A program made the translations under genes and the position numbers. Under the pieces are notes generated by a model. That model was not told where the DNA came from and made no database searches. It was given only the letters and a program-made list of their open reading frames with translations. A stretch of 64,000 nt of DNA from Aquilonibacter sp963820185 (GTDB lineage: Bacteria > Vulcanimicrobiota > Vulcanimicrobiia > Vulcanimicrobiales > Vulcanimicrobiaceae), in assembly GCA_963820185.1 (NCBI GenBank), contig CAWFYV010000004.1, positions 372,001 through 436,000 of the forward strand, given 5' to 3'. Positions 31,761 through 39,406 of the stretch are shown here, in pieces. The first letter of the stretch is position 1. Each line of letters starts with the position of its first letter.

Positions 31761-33915
31761 TCATGACCTTCGTCCACGCGACGACGAAGTCGTCGACGAA
31801 CTTGCGTCTCGCATCCGTGCTTCCGTAGACTTCGGCGAGCGCGCGCAATTCGGAGTTTGCACCGAAGATCAGATCTACGCGCGTTCCCGTCCAGTCGACG
31901 GCGCCCGTCTTGCGGTTATGCCGTGCGTACACCGTTTGGTCCGTTTGATTCGATGAGGGCGCTTCCCAGTCGCCGCTCATGTCGAGCAGATTCACGAAGA
32001 AGTCGTTGGTGAGCGCGCCCGGCGCTTTGGTAAAGACGCCGTGCTTGGAACCGTCGGCATTTGTATCGAGCACGCGCATGCCGCCGACGAGCACGGTCAT
32101 CTCGGGTGCGGTCAGCGTCAAGAGCTGCGCCTTGTCCACGAGCATCATCTCGGTCGGGATGCCGAGGTTGCCGCTGACGTAGTTCCGGAAACCGTCTGCC
32201 GCTGGTTCCAATATGGCGAACGATTCCACATCGGTTTGGTCTTGTGTTGCGTCGGTGCGTCCCGGTTTGAACGGAACGGTCACATCGAAGCCGCCCTTCT
32301 TTGCGGCTTGCTCGACGCCCACGTTACCCGCAAGCACGATCAGATCGGCGAGCGAGACCTTTTTGCCGCCGGATTGCGCGCCATTGAATTTACTTGCAAT
32401 GCTTTCGAGCGCTTTTAGTACGATTGCCAATTGCTCGGGACGATTGACTTTCCAGCGTTTTTGCGGCTCGAGCCGAATGCGCGCACCGTTGGCGCCACCG
32501 CGTTTGTCGGAACCACGGAATGTGGACGCCGATGCCCACGCGGTCGAGACGAGTTGCGAAACCGAAAGTCCGGAATCAGCGATTTGCTTCTTGAGTGCGT
32601 CGAGGTCTTTTGCATCGACGAGTGGATGATCGACGGCTGGAACCGGATCTTGCCAAATGAGCACTTCCTTCGGTACTTCCGGGCCGAGGTAGCGCGCACG
32701 CGGCCCCATGTCGCGGTGCGTCAACTTGTACCACGCACGCGCGAATGCATCGGCAAACTGGTCGGGATGTTCGTAGAAGCGGCGTGAGATTTTTTCGTAG
32801 ACCGGATCGAAGCGCAATGCAAGATCGGTCGTGAGCATCGTCGGCTTATGGTGCTTTTTAGGATCGTGTGCGTCGGGCACGGGGGCAGCACCGTTCTTGG
32901 CGATCCACTGTTTGGCACCGGCCGGACTCTTCGTCAGCTCCCACTCGTTGGTGAATAACGATTGGAAGAAGTTGTTGCTCCATTTGGTCGGCGTGGTCGT
33001 CCAGGTCACCTCGGGACCGCCGCCGATCGTGTGCTCGCTGTGGCCTTTTCCGAATGCGTTCTTCCATCCCAGGCCTTGCTGCGTGATGTCCGCGCCTTCG
33101 GGGTCGGCACCAACGTGCGAAGGATCGCCCGCACCATGCGTCTTGCCAAACGTATGACCGCCCGCGATGAGCGCGACCGTCTCTTCGTCGTTCATCGCCA
33201 TGCGGCGGAACGTCTCACGAATATCGATCGCTGCCGCGAGCGGATCCGGATTGCCGTTCGGCCCTTCGGGATTTACGTAGATCAAGCCCATCTGCACGGC
33301 AGCTAACGGATTCTCGAGCACGCGCTCGCCCGCGTAGCGCTCGTCGGCGAGCCACGTGTCTTCCGCGCCCCAGTAGACCGACTCGTCGGGCTCCCACACG
33401 TCGGGGCGGCCCCCGGCAAAACCGAACGTTTTGAAGCCCATCGATTCAAGTGCAACGTTGCCGGTGAGAATCAGCAGATCCGCCCACGAAATCTTCTGGC
33501 CGTATTTCTGCTTGATCGGCCAGAGCAGCCGGCGGGCTTTATCGAGGTTGACGTTGTCCGGCCAGCTGTTGAGCGGAGCGAAGCGCTGTTGGCCGCCGCC
33601 GGCGCCGCCGCGTCCGTCAGCGATGCGATAGGTGCCGGCGCTATGCCACGCCATGCGAATGAAGAGTGGCCCATAATTACCGAAATCCGCGGGCCACCAC
33701 GGCTGCGAATCCGTCATAAGCGCGCGCAGGTCGTTCTTTACGGCCGCGAGATCAAGCTTTGCGAATTCCTTAGCGTAGTTGAAGGCCTCGCCCATCGGAT
33801 CGGATTGCGGAGAATTCTGGCGCAAGACGGTCAGGCGAAGCTGCTCGGGCCACCAGTCGCGGTTATGACGGCCAACACTGGCCTTGGGGTGCACCGGACA
33901 CGCAGTTTGAGACAA
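31738..33915 (-). CDS. katG: catalase-peroxidase
   Basis: A 725-residue bifunctional heme enzyme degrading H2O2. The distal site FIRMAWHSAGTYR holds the catalytic Arg, Trp and His; GLIYVNPEGPNG gives the Tyr and FRRMAMNDEETVALIAGGHT the Met of the Met-Tyr-Trp crosslink plus the proximal His. The duplicated C-terminal half (TAWASASTFRGSDKRGGANG) is complete. The start is TTG 33915 with AAGGAG eight bases upstream. A palindrome at 34015-34034 about 100 bases upstream is a candidate operator. Confidence 0.97.
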   Translation of the reverse strand: MSQTACPVHPKASVGRHNRDWWPEQLRLTVLRQNSPQSDPMGEAFNYAKEFAKLDLAAVKNDLRALMTDSQPWWPADFGNYGPLFIRMAWHSAGTYRIADGRGGAGGGQQRFAPLNSWPDNVNLDKARRLLWPIKQKYGQKISWADLLILTGNVALESMGFKTFGFAGGRPDVWEPDESVYWGAEDTWLADERYAGERVLENPLAAVQMGLIYVNPEGPNGNPDPLAAAIDIRETFRRMAMNDEETVALIAGGHTFGKTHGAGDPSHVGADPEGADITQQGLGWKNAFGKGHSEHTIGGGPEVTWTTTPTKWSNNFFQSLFTNEWELTKSPAGAKQWIAKNGAAPVPDAHDPKKHHKPTMLTTDLALRFDPVYEKISRRFYEHPDQFADAFARAWYKLTHRDMGPRARYLGPEVPKEVLIWQDPVPAVDHPLVDAKDLDALKKQIADSGLSVSQLVSTAWASASTFRGSDKRGGANGARIRLEPQKRWKVNRPEQLAIVLKALESIASKFNGAQSGGKKVSLADLIVLAGNVGVEQAAKKGGFDVTVPFKPGRTDATQDQTDVESFAILEPAADGFRNYVSGNLGIPTEMMLVDKAQLLTLTAPEMTVLVGGMRVLDTNADGSKHGVFTKAPGALTNDFFVNLLDMSGDWEAPSSNQTDQTVYARHNRKTGAVDWTGTRVDLIFGANSELRALAEVYGSTDARRKFVDDFVVAWTKVMNADRFDG

Positions 33916-34014
33916 GATGGCATCTCCTTCAACTCGAGCAAAGGGCGCGTGCCGGCCGAGCCGCTCGCGCTCCAGACACTCATGCTAATCCATCAGACCG
34001 ACTAGTCACAGCCA

Positions 34015-34034
34015 ATGGAAGCAATACTTTCCAT
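34015..34034. promoter_or_regulatory. inverted repeat upstream of katG
   Basis: ATGGAAGCAATACTTTCCAT has perfect ATGGAA/TTCCAT arms around eight bases, 100 bases upstream of the katG start in the only sizeable noncoding gap near it. It does not match a Fur/PerR box well. A LysR-type (OxyR) or other peroxide regulator is a guess. Confidence 0.4.
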
Positions 34035-34072
34035 CGCCCCTGCCTATGAACTCGGCCGCGAGCAAGAATGCA

Positions 34073-34100
34073 AAACGCCCCCGCGTCGGCGGAGGCGTTT
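34073..34100 (-). terminator. intrinsic terminator after tRNA-Asn
   Basis: A 12-base stem (34073-34084 with 34089-34100, one G-T pair) and a four-base loop, GC-rich with AAA/TTT ends. On the minus strand it follows the tRNA 3' end by about nine bases and is followed by TGC, so termination would rely on the TTTT closing the stem. Confidence 0.7.
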
Positions 34101-34108
34101 CGTCAATA

Positions 34109-34184
34109 TGGCTCCCGGTGCTGGACTCGAACCAGCGACCCATTGATTAACAGTCAATTGCTCTACCAACTGAGCTAACCGGGA
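34109..34184 (-). tRNA. tRNA-Asn (GTT)
   Basis: Read on the minus strand: acceptor TCCCGGT, D arm with AGCTCAGTTGGTAGAGC, anticodon stem-loop TTGACTGTTAATCAA with anticodon GTT, T arm GCTGGTTCGAGTCCAGC, acceptor ACCGGGA, discriminator G and an encoded CCA. The gene spans 76 bases with CCA, and all stems pair. Confidence 0.97.
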
Positions 34185-34260
34185 TTGGGGTACTGCGGGA
34201 TTCTACTGGATACTGGTATCCAGGCGCAAGCGGTCTTCCCTCTCCCGGTTGTAACGATTC

Positions 34261-34419
34261 TTAGTAGCCCGCGACGTTCCGTGCGTCGGCGTGCGCGTGG
34301 GCGTAGACGGTAGCGATGATCTTGAGCGGAGCCGGATAGATCGCGACGCCGAGCGCCTCGGTTCCGGCGTAGACAAGGGCTGCTGCGGCGACCAGACTGA
34401 CCACGAAGCGGCGGAACAT
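34261..34419 (-). CDS. small membrane or secreted peptide
   Basis: A 52-residue protein, MFRRFVVSLVAAAALVYAGT and a tail HAHADARNVAGY. One hydrophobic segment could be a membrane anchor or signal. AGGAG lies eight bases before ATG 34419 and a promoter-like sequence stands at 34454-34482. Not recognised. Confidence 0.6.
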   Translation of the reverse strand: MFRRFVVSLVAAAALVYAGTEALGVAIYPAPLKIIATVYAHAHADARNVAGY

Positions 34420-34453
34420 CTCGGTATCTCCTAACGATTTAGTTGATACCGAT

Positions 34454-34482
34454 AGCCTACTCCACCTAATTCCTTCTGTCAA
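34454..34482 (-). promoter_or_regulatory. sigma70-like promoter of the 52-residue protein
   Basis: On the minus strand TTGACA (34477-34482) is followed by 17 bases and TAGGCT (34454-34459). The surrounding stretch is clearly richer in A/T than its neighbours. GGTATC and GATACC further down form an inverted repeat with the ribosome site in its loop. Confidence 0.5.
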
Positions 34483-34494
34483 CTAAAGAATTAA

Positions 34495-34950
34495 TTAGAA
34501 GCGAACGTACCCGTGGGTTAGCAAGGTCGCAAAGAACGGGATGCAAGCAAGCAGCACCGTCTCGCCCGCGAGCAGCGCCCACATATTCCGGTACGAGCCG
34601 TCGGGCACCGCGACCAGACCCGCCGGATCCACACGCCGCTTCAGCCGCAGGTAGTGGACCGTCGGCGGAATCGAGAGCAGCGCGACCGCCACGAAGAACC
34701 CCATCTTCGTCCAGAAAATGGGGTTGTGCAGATAAAAGCTCGCGCCTCGCAGGCCGAGCGTCATGCGCAGCACCCCACTGACGACGACGAGCGCCGCGCT
34801 AATGCCGTATAAGTTGTCGATCCGTTGTAGCTGCGTCAAGCGCGCAAGGCTCATCTCGCGACGGTACAGCACGAGTTCCGCCACCAACGCGCCGACCAGC
34901 GTGAAGATGCAAAGAAAGTGCAGCCACGCCAGCAGCGCGTCGAGCAGCAT
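34495..34950 (-). CDS. DUF2214 family membrane protein
   Basis: A 151-residue protein with four membrane helices. LLAWLHFLCIFTLVGALVAE at the start, RIDNLYGISAALVVVSGVLR, NPIFWTKMGFFVAVALLS and the tail MWALLAGETVLLACIPFFATL follow the DUF2214 layout. Members are small inner-membrane proteins of unknown function. Its ATG follows directly on the stop of the secreted protein gene upstream. Confidence 0.85.
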   Translation of the reverse strand: MLLDALLAWLHFLCIFTLVGALVAELVLYRREMSLARLTQLQRIDNLYGISAALVVVSGVLRMTLGLRGASFYLHNPIFWTKMGFFVAVALLSIPPTVHYLRLKRRVDPAGLVAVPDGSYRNMWALLAGETVLLACIPFFATLLTHGYVRF

Positions 34951-35553
34951 TTATGGAGTGTGCGTGTTCGTCTGGCCCGGCGCTTGACGACGGATCGTCA
35001 CCGTCTGGCTCAACGTGAGCAGCACGTTGGAGCCCTGAGGAATGGAGAAGTTCGCCTTGCCGTTCAGTCCGTACAGCAAGCCGCCAGCCCCACCCACGAT
35101 GGCCCCACCAGTTCCATGGAAGATCCAACTGCCAAGCAGCGCGCCGCCGACGGTCGTCAGCGCGGTCTTAACCTCGTTCTTCTTGTCCGACTTGCGCTGG
35201 TCTTCGGTCATCGTCGCCGAAATGTCGACGGTGCTGCCGTCAGCCAAACGCAAATAGTCGAATTGTAATCCGAGCGAAGGTTTGCGGCCTTGTCCTGCGC
35301 TTGTCACGCTGGTGACTTCACCCGCGATGATCCCGCCTTGAAAGGCGGGATTGCCGCTTGGATACGGCGGCACCACATCCATGACGAAGCGGTCGCCGAC
35401 ATGTGCTTTGCTGGTGTCGATCGGGGTGCGCATCCGCGCGTAGAGTTGTGCTCCCTGGTAGAGCGTCAGCTGCTCTTGCGCCGACGCAAGGAGTGTGCTT
35501 GCGGAGAACGCGGCCAGCATCGCGAACGCCGTCAGTGCATTTCGAAGGTTCAT
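34951..35553 (-). CDS. secreted hypothetical protein with Gly-rich C-terminal segment
   Basis: A 200-residue protein with signal peptide ALTAFAMLAAFSASTLLASA. The mature part (YQGAQLYARMRTPIDTSKAH, VGDRFVMDV, GGIIAGEVTSV, LGLQFDYLRLADGS) is beta-rich and matches the layout of the protein at 35642-36211, so the two are paralogues. A Gly-rich helix GGAIVGGAGGLLYG follows, as in outer-membrane glycine-zipper proteins. Function unknown. It joins the DUF2214 gene without a gap. Confidence 0.75.
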   Translation of the reverse strand: MNLRNALTAFAMLAAFSASTLLASAQEQLTLYQGAQLYARMRTPIDTSKAHVGDRFVMDVVPPYPSGNPAFQGGIIAGEVTSVTSAGQGRKPSLGLQFDYLRLADGSTVDISATMTEDQRKSDKKNEVKTALTTVGGALLGSWIFHGTGGAIVGGAGGLLYGLNGKANFSIPQGSNVLLTLSQTVTIRRQAPGQTNTHTP

Positions 35554-35593
35554 ACCCTCTCCTTTTGCTTCCTAAATTACTCCACGCAACGCA

Positions 35594-35624
35594 AGAACCC
35601 CGCGGGCTGGTTCCGCGGGGTTCT
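35594..35624 (-). terminator. intrinsic terminator of the ahcY-metK operon
   Basis: AGAACCCCGCGG (35594-35605) and CCGCGGGGTTCT (35613-35624) pair perfectly over 12 bases with a seven-base loop. It lies 17 bases beyond the last gene of the ahcY-metK run. The T-rich flank is stronger on the plus strand, so it may also block antisense reading. Confidence 0.7.
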
Positions 35625-35641
35625 CATTTTCATCTGATTTT

Positions 35642-36211
35642 CTAAGGAACTTGTAAGTCGCTCGCCAGATCTATCGTCACCGGCGTGCCTGCTTGCACGA
35701 CGAGCGGCTTTTTTGTCGAGGTAGCGTACGCAAACCCTCCGGTCTGCGCTGTCTGCTGCGTCTTCGGCCCAAGCTGTGTCGACCACGCCATCGTCGATTG
35801 ATTCGGTGGACCGACCGTGTTCGGCATTCGTACCGGTCCCGGAGGAGGAACCGGTGCGCCTGGCCCCGTGGCATTGCGCTGCACAACGTTGCGCGAGACG
35901 ACGAAGGCACGGATCGGTTCCTTTGCGCCACTTGCAAACGTGATGCTATCGAACAAGAACGCGATCTCTGCGGGCTGCATGCCAAATGGCCCGTTCACGC
36001 GCGTTATGTGCCCATTGATCCGCGCGCCGGCGAGCACCGGCTCCGACGGATCGTTCACGTGCAACGTAAAGGTGTCGCCCGCTTGCGCGGTGCGCGAATC
36101 GACGGGCGTCTGCATGATACATGCAATCTTCGTGCCGGCCTTGAGGGTGACGGGTTGCGTGAGCGTCGTCACCCCAAGCACCACCGCGATCAGCATCGCG
36201 AGCGCGCTCAT
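35642..36211 (-). CDS. secreted hypothetical protein, paralogue of the 35.0 kb protein
   Basis: About 189 residues beginning MSALAMLIAVVLGVTTL, a signal or anchor. LKAGTKIACIMQTPVDSRTA, AGDTFTLHV, AGARINGHITRV and AEIAFLFDSITFASG align in order with the protein at 34951-35553. A Pro-rich linker and PLVVQAGTPVTIDLAS end it. The ATG overlaps the metK stop by three to four bases (ATGA), which places this secreted protein in the methionine-cycle operon. Confidence 0.75.
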   Translation of the reverse strand: MSALAMLIAVVLGVTTLTQPVTLKAGTKIACIMQTPVDSRTAQAGDTFTLHVNDPSEPVLAGARINGHITRVNGPFGMQPAEIAFLFDSITFASGAKEPIRAFVVSRNVVQRNATGPGAPVPPPGPVRMPNTVGPPNQSTMAWSTQLGPKTQQTAQTGGFAYATSTKKPLVVQAGTPVTIDLASDLQVP

Positions 36212-37434
36212 TGCGCGAAGTTCGGCACGCGCAGCGCTTCGCCGGTAAAGCCGGTTGCGGCGCGAAGCGCATCGACTCTGTCGAGCCGTTCCCAAGGAAG
36301 ATCGAGATCGGGGCGCCCGAAGTGACCATATGCCGCGGTTTGCTTATAGATCGGCCGGCGCAGGTTGAGGTAGTGGATGATCGCGGCTGGACGCAAATCG
36401 AACACTTGCTTCACAGCTTTGGCGATTTGCTCCTCGGCGATCTTCGACGTACCGAACGTCTCGACGAGTACGCTCATCGGCTCGGCGACGCCGATCGCAT
36501 AGGCGACTTGCAATTCACACCGATCCGCGAGCCCAGCTGCGACGACGTTCTTGGCGACCCAGCGTGCAGCATAGGCGGCCGAACGATCGACCTTGGTTGG
36601 ATCCTTGCCGGAGAACGCACCGCCGCCGTGACGCGCCATACCGCCGTACGTGTCAGCGATGATCTTCCGTCCGGTGAGGCCGGCGTCACCCTTCGGTCCG
36701 CCGATCACGAAGCGCCCGGTCGGATTGACGTACACGCGCGTATTTCTATCGAACATTGCACCGGGAATGACATGTTTAATCACCTTGTCGGTGACTTCGT
36801 TCCGAATCACTTCAAGGGCGATGTCCGGATCGTGTTGCGTCGAGATCACGACCGCATCCACGCGAACCGGCCGATCGCCGTCGTACTCGACCGTCACCTG
36901 CGACTTGCCGTCCGGGCGGAGATACGGAATGTCGCCGTTCTTGCGCAGTGCGGCGAGGTGCCGGGTGAGATTGTGTGCGAGCACGATCGGCAGCGGCATC
37001 AGCTCGGCCGTTTCACGCGACGCGTAGCCGAACATCATGCCCTGGTCACCGGCACCGGTCTTTTCGAATTCCTCGTCGTTACCGCCTTTGGCTTCGAGCG
37101 ACTTGTCAACGCCCATCGCGATGTCGGGCGACTGCTCGTCGATCGAGACGCTGACGCCGCACGTTTCGGCGTCAAACCCGACGGCCGACTTCGTGTAGCC
37201 GATCTCCGCGATCGTGTTGCGCACGATGCTGGGGATATCGATGTAGGTCTTGGTTGTCACCTCGCCGGCGATGTGAATCTGTCCGGTGATAGCAAACGTC
37301 TCGACCGCAACGCGCGAATATGGATCCTCTTTGAGCAGCGCATCAAGCACTGCGTCGGAGATTTGATCGGCGACCTTGTCGGGGTGCCCTTCGGTCACCG
37401 ACTCGGACGTAAACAGTCTGCGGTAGTCGCTCAT
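36208..37434 (-). CDS. metK: S-adenosylmethionine synthetase
   Basis: A 408-residue enzyme making SAM from methionine and ATP. TEGHPDKVADQISDAVLDA, GAGDQGMMFGYA and GGGAFSGKDPTKVDRSAA are the diagnostic motifs, and the length is normal. The ATG lies one base after the ahcY stop with GGAGGG eight bases upstream. With ahcY it forms the core of the methyl cycle. Confidence 0.98.
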   Translation of the reverse strand: MSDYRRLFTSESVTEGHPDKVADQISDAVLDALLKEDPYSRVAVETFAITGQIHIAGEVTTKTYIDIPSIVRNTIAEIGYTKSAVGFDAETCGVSVSIDEQSPDIAMGVDKSLEAKGGNDEEFEKTGAGDQGMMFGYASRETAELMPLPIVLAHNLTRHLAALRKNGDIPYLRPDGKSQVTVEYDGDRPVRVDAVVISTQHDPDIALEVIRNEVTDKVIKHVIPGAMFDRNTRVYVNPTGRFVIGGPKGDAGLTGRKIIADTYGGMARHGGGAFSGKDPTKVDRSAAYAARWVAKNVVAAGLADRCELQVAYAIGVAEPMSVLVETFGTSKIAEEQIAKAVKQVFDLRPAAIIHYLNLRRPIYKQTAAYGHFGRPDLDLPWERLDRVDALRAATGFTGEALRVPNFAQ

Positions 37435-37435
37435 C

Positions 37436-38707
37436 TTAGGTGCCCTCCGACCATGACGCCATGTACTTGACTTGCTCGGGCGTCAGGGTGTCGATTTCAA
37501 CGTTCATCGACGAGAGTTTGAGCGTTGCCACTTCTTCATCGATCTCGAGCGGCACGTCGTACACGTGCTTCTTCAACGTATTATGGTTCTTGGCCAGGTA
37601 GCCCGCGGCCATCGCCTGATTGGCAAACGACATATCCATCACTGCCGCCGGATGGCCCTCGCCAGCCGCCAAGTTCACCAGGCGCCCGTCGGCAAGGATG
37701 CAGACCTTGCGGCCGTCATGGAACTCGTATTGTTCAACGAAGGTACGCGGCACCGTCATGCCCTTGGCAAGACGCTTGATGCCGTCCAAGTCGAGCTCAT
37801 CGTTGAAATGGCCCGAATTGCAGACGATCGCGCCGTCCTTCATCAACTTGAAGTGCTCTTCTCGGATCACATGATAGTTGCCGGTAACGGTGACGAAGAT
37901 GTCACCGGCCTTCGCGGCGTCGGTCATCGGCATCACGCCATAGCCGTCCATCACTGCTTCGATCGCTTTACGCGGATCGACTTCGGTCACAACGACGTGC
38001 GCGCCCATGCCGGCCGCGCGCTGGGCGATGCCGCGTCCGCACCAGCCGTAGCCCACCACGACGAGCGTGCGTCCGGCGAGCAAGACGTTGGTCGCGCGGA
38101 TGATCCCGTCGAGCGTCGACTGGCCCGTGCCATAGCGATTGTCGAACATGTGCTTGGTCAGCGCGTTGTTCACGGCGACAACCGGGTAGGGCAACACGCC
38201 GTCCTTTTCCATCGCCTTCAGGCGGATGACGCCAGTCGTGGTTTCTTCGCAGCCACCGATCATGTCTTTGAGCAGATGATTGTGCTTGGTAAAGATCGTT
38301 GTCACGAGGTCGCAGCCGTCATCCATCGACATATGCGGCTTGGTCGCAATCACCGATTCGATGTGCGAGTAGTAGGTAGCGTTGTCTTCGCCCTTGATCG
38401 CGTACGTCGGAATGCCGTATTCGCAGAGCGCGGCAGCGACGTCGTCCTGCGTCGAGAGCGGATTGCTCGCGCACAGCGCGATCTCCGCACCGCCGGCCTG
38501 AAGCGCCAGCATCAAGTTCGCCGTTTCGGTCGTTACGTGCAAGCATGCGCCGATGCGCACACCTTTGAGCGGCTTCTCGATCTCGAACCGATCGCGAATT
38601 TGCGCAAGCACCGGCATGTACGCGCCGGCCCACGCAATGCGCGAGCGGCCGGCTTCTGCCAAGCTGCGGTCTTTGACATCACCAGCAAGCTTTTCCGTGA
38701 CGGGCAC
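37436..38707 (-). CDS. ahcY: adenosylhomocysteinase
   Basis: A 423-residue NAD-dependent enzyme that removes S-adenosylhomocysteine. Seen are CLHVTTETANLMLALQAGGA, MDDGCDLVTTIF, the NAD motif VVGYGWCGRGIAQRAAGMGA and CNSGHFNDELD. The length is that of the shorter archaeal/bacterial type without the long insert. The start is GTG 38707 with AGGAG seven bases upstream. I saw no SAH or SAM riboswitch in the 80-base leader. Confidence 0.97.
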   Translation of the reverse strand: MPVTEKLAGDVKDRSLAEAGRSRIAWAGAYMPVLAQIRDRFEIEKPLKGVRIGACLHVTTETANLMLALQAGGAEIALCASNPLSTQDDVAAALCEYGIPTYAIKGEDNATYYSHIESVIATKPHMSMDDGCDLVTTIFTKHNHLLKDMIGGCEETTTGVIRLKAMEKDGVLPYPVVAVNNALTKHMFDNRYGTGQSTLDGIIRATNVLLAGRTLVVVGYGWCGRGIAQRAAGMGAHVVVTEVDPRKAIEAVMDGYGVMPMTDAAKAGDIFVTVTGNYHVIREEHFKLMKDGAIVCNSGHFNDELDLDGIKRLAKGMTVPRTFVEQYEFHDGRKVCILADGRLVNLAAGEGHPAAVMDMSFANQAMAAGYLAKNHNTLKKHVYDVPLEIDEEVATLKLSSMNVEIDTLTPEQVKYMASWSEGT

Positions 38708-38788
38708 GATGAGACTCCTATATTCGAAGGCAAGGAATATGTGGGGATTAGCGGGAGGCTTTCGAGCCCGACGCGGAAAGCCCCCGGC

Positions 38789-39406
38789 GTGGAAACGCTC
38801 TCCGATTACTTAGCACAGCTCGCCAGTGAATGGCCAACCCCCGGCGGGGGCAGCGCTGCGACCATGGTCGCAGCCGCTGGCGCGGGGCTGGTCGCTATGG
38901 TCGCGCGGATCTGCTCGGCCAACCCCAAGTACGCAACGCACAAGGATCTTGCCCTCGAACTGGTTGGACAGGCAGACTCGCTGCGCGAGGAGTTTTTGCG
39001 CGCACGCGAGCGCGACGAGGCCGCCTTCGATCGGGTAGTGGCGGCAACCGCCATGCCCAAGGCGACGGAATCGGAGAAGCATGCGCGTCGCGCCGCACTC
39101 GAGATCGCGCTTGCACACGCGGCGGCCGAGCCGCTCGCCGCCATGCAGAACGCGCTCGAGGTCCTTCGCCTTGCCGAAAACGCGCTCGCGTTCAACAACG
39201 GCAATCTCGTCAGCGACATCGGGTGCGCAGCGGAGTTTGCCGCTGCTGCGCTGACGTCATCCGCCTATAACGTGCGCATCAACCATAAGTTCATGCGCGA
39301 CAGCGCGGCGGTCGAAGCACAGCAGCACGCGCTCGAACGCTACGAGCGCGACGCGCTCGCACTGCTTACGAAAGTGCGCCGGGCAGTCAACGAAGCGTTA
39401 GGGTGA
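38789..39406 (+). CDS. cyclodeaminase/cyclohydrolase family protein (FTCD C-terminal-like)
   Basis: About 205 residues, all helical. WPTPGGGSAATMVAAAGAGL near the start is the family signature, and FNNGNLVSDIGCAAEFAAAAL matches the second conserved region. Members include formimidoyl-THF cyclodeaminase and serine-cycle FchA methenyl-THF cyclohydrolase, so a folate one-carbon role next to the methyl cycle is plausible. The start is GTG 38789; an earlier in-frame GTG near 38740 is possible. It is divergent from ahcY, and its end overlaps the M16 gene by nine bases. Confidence 0.85.
   Translation: METLSDYLAQLASEWPTPGGGSAATMVAAAGAGLVAMVARICSANPKYATHKDLALELVGQADSLREEFLRARERDEAAFDRVVAATAMPKATESEKHARRAALEIALAHAAAEPLAAMQNALEVLRLAENALAFNNGNLVSDIGCAAEFAAAALTSSAYNVRINHKFMRDSAAVEAQQHALERYERDALALLTKVRRAVNEALG

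Noticed and set aside
35594..35624. Hairpin as a plus-strand terminator
   Set aside because: The plus strand has a better T-run, but no plus-strand gene leads into it, so it is assigned to the minus-strand operon.
36211..37470. 419-codon plus-strand open frame opposite metK
   Set aside because: It mirrors a certain MetK; composition is His/Arg/Val-rich as expected for an antisense frame of GC-rich DNA, with no domain.
37472..38780. Long open frame on the plus strand opposite ahcY, in frame with the cyclodeaminase-like gene
   Set aside because: The upstream part is the antisense of an unmistakable adenosylhomocysteinase, and family homology begins only at about 38789.
38708..38788. Possible SAM or SAH riboswitch ahead of ahcY
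   Set aside because: The short leader shows none of the known SAH or SAM-I/II core sequences that I can recognise.
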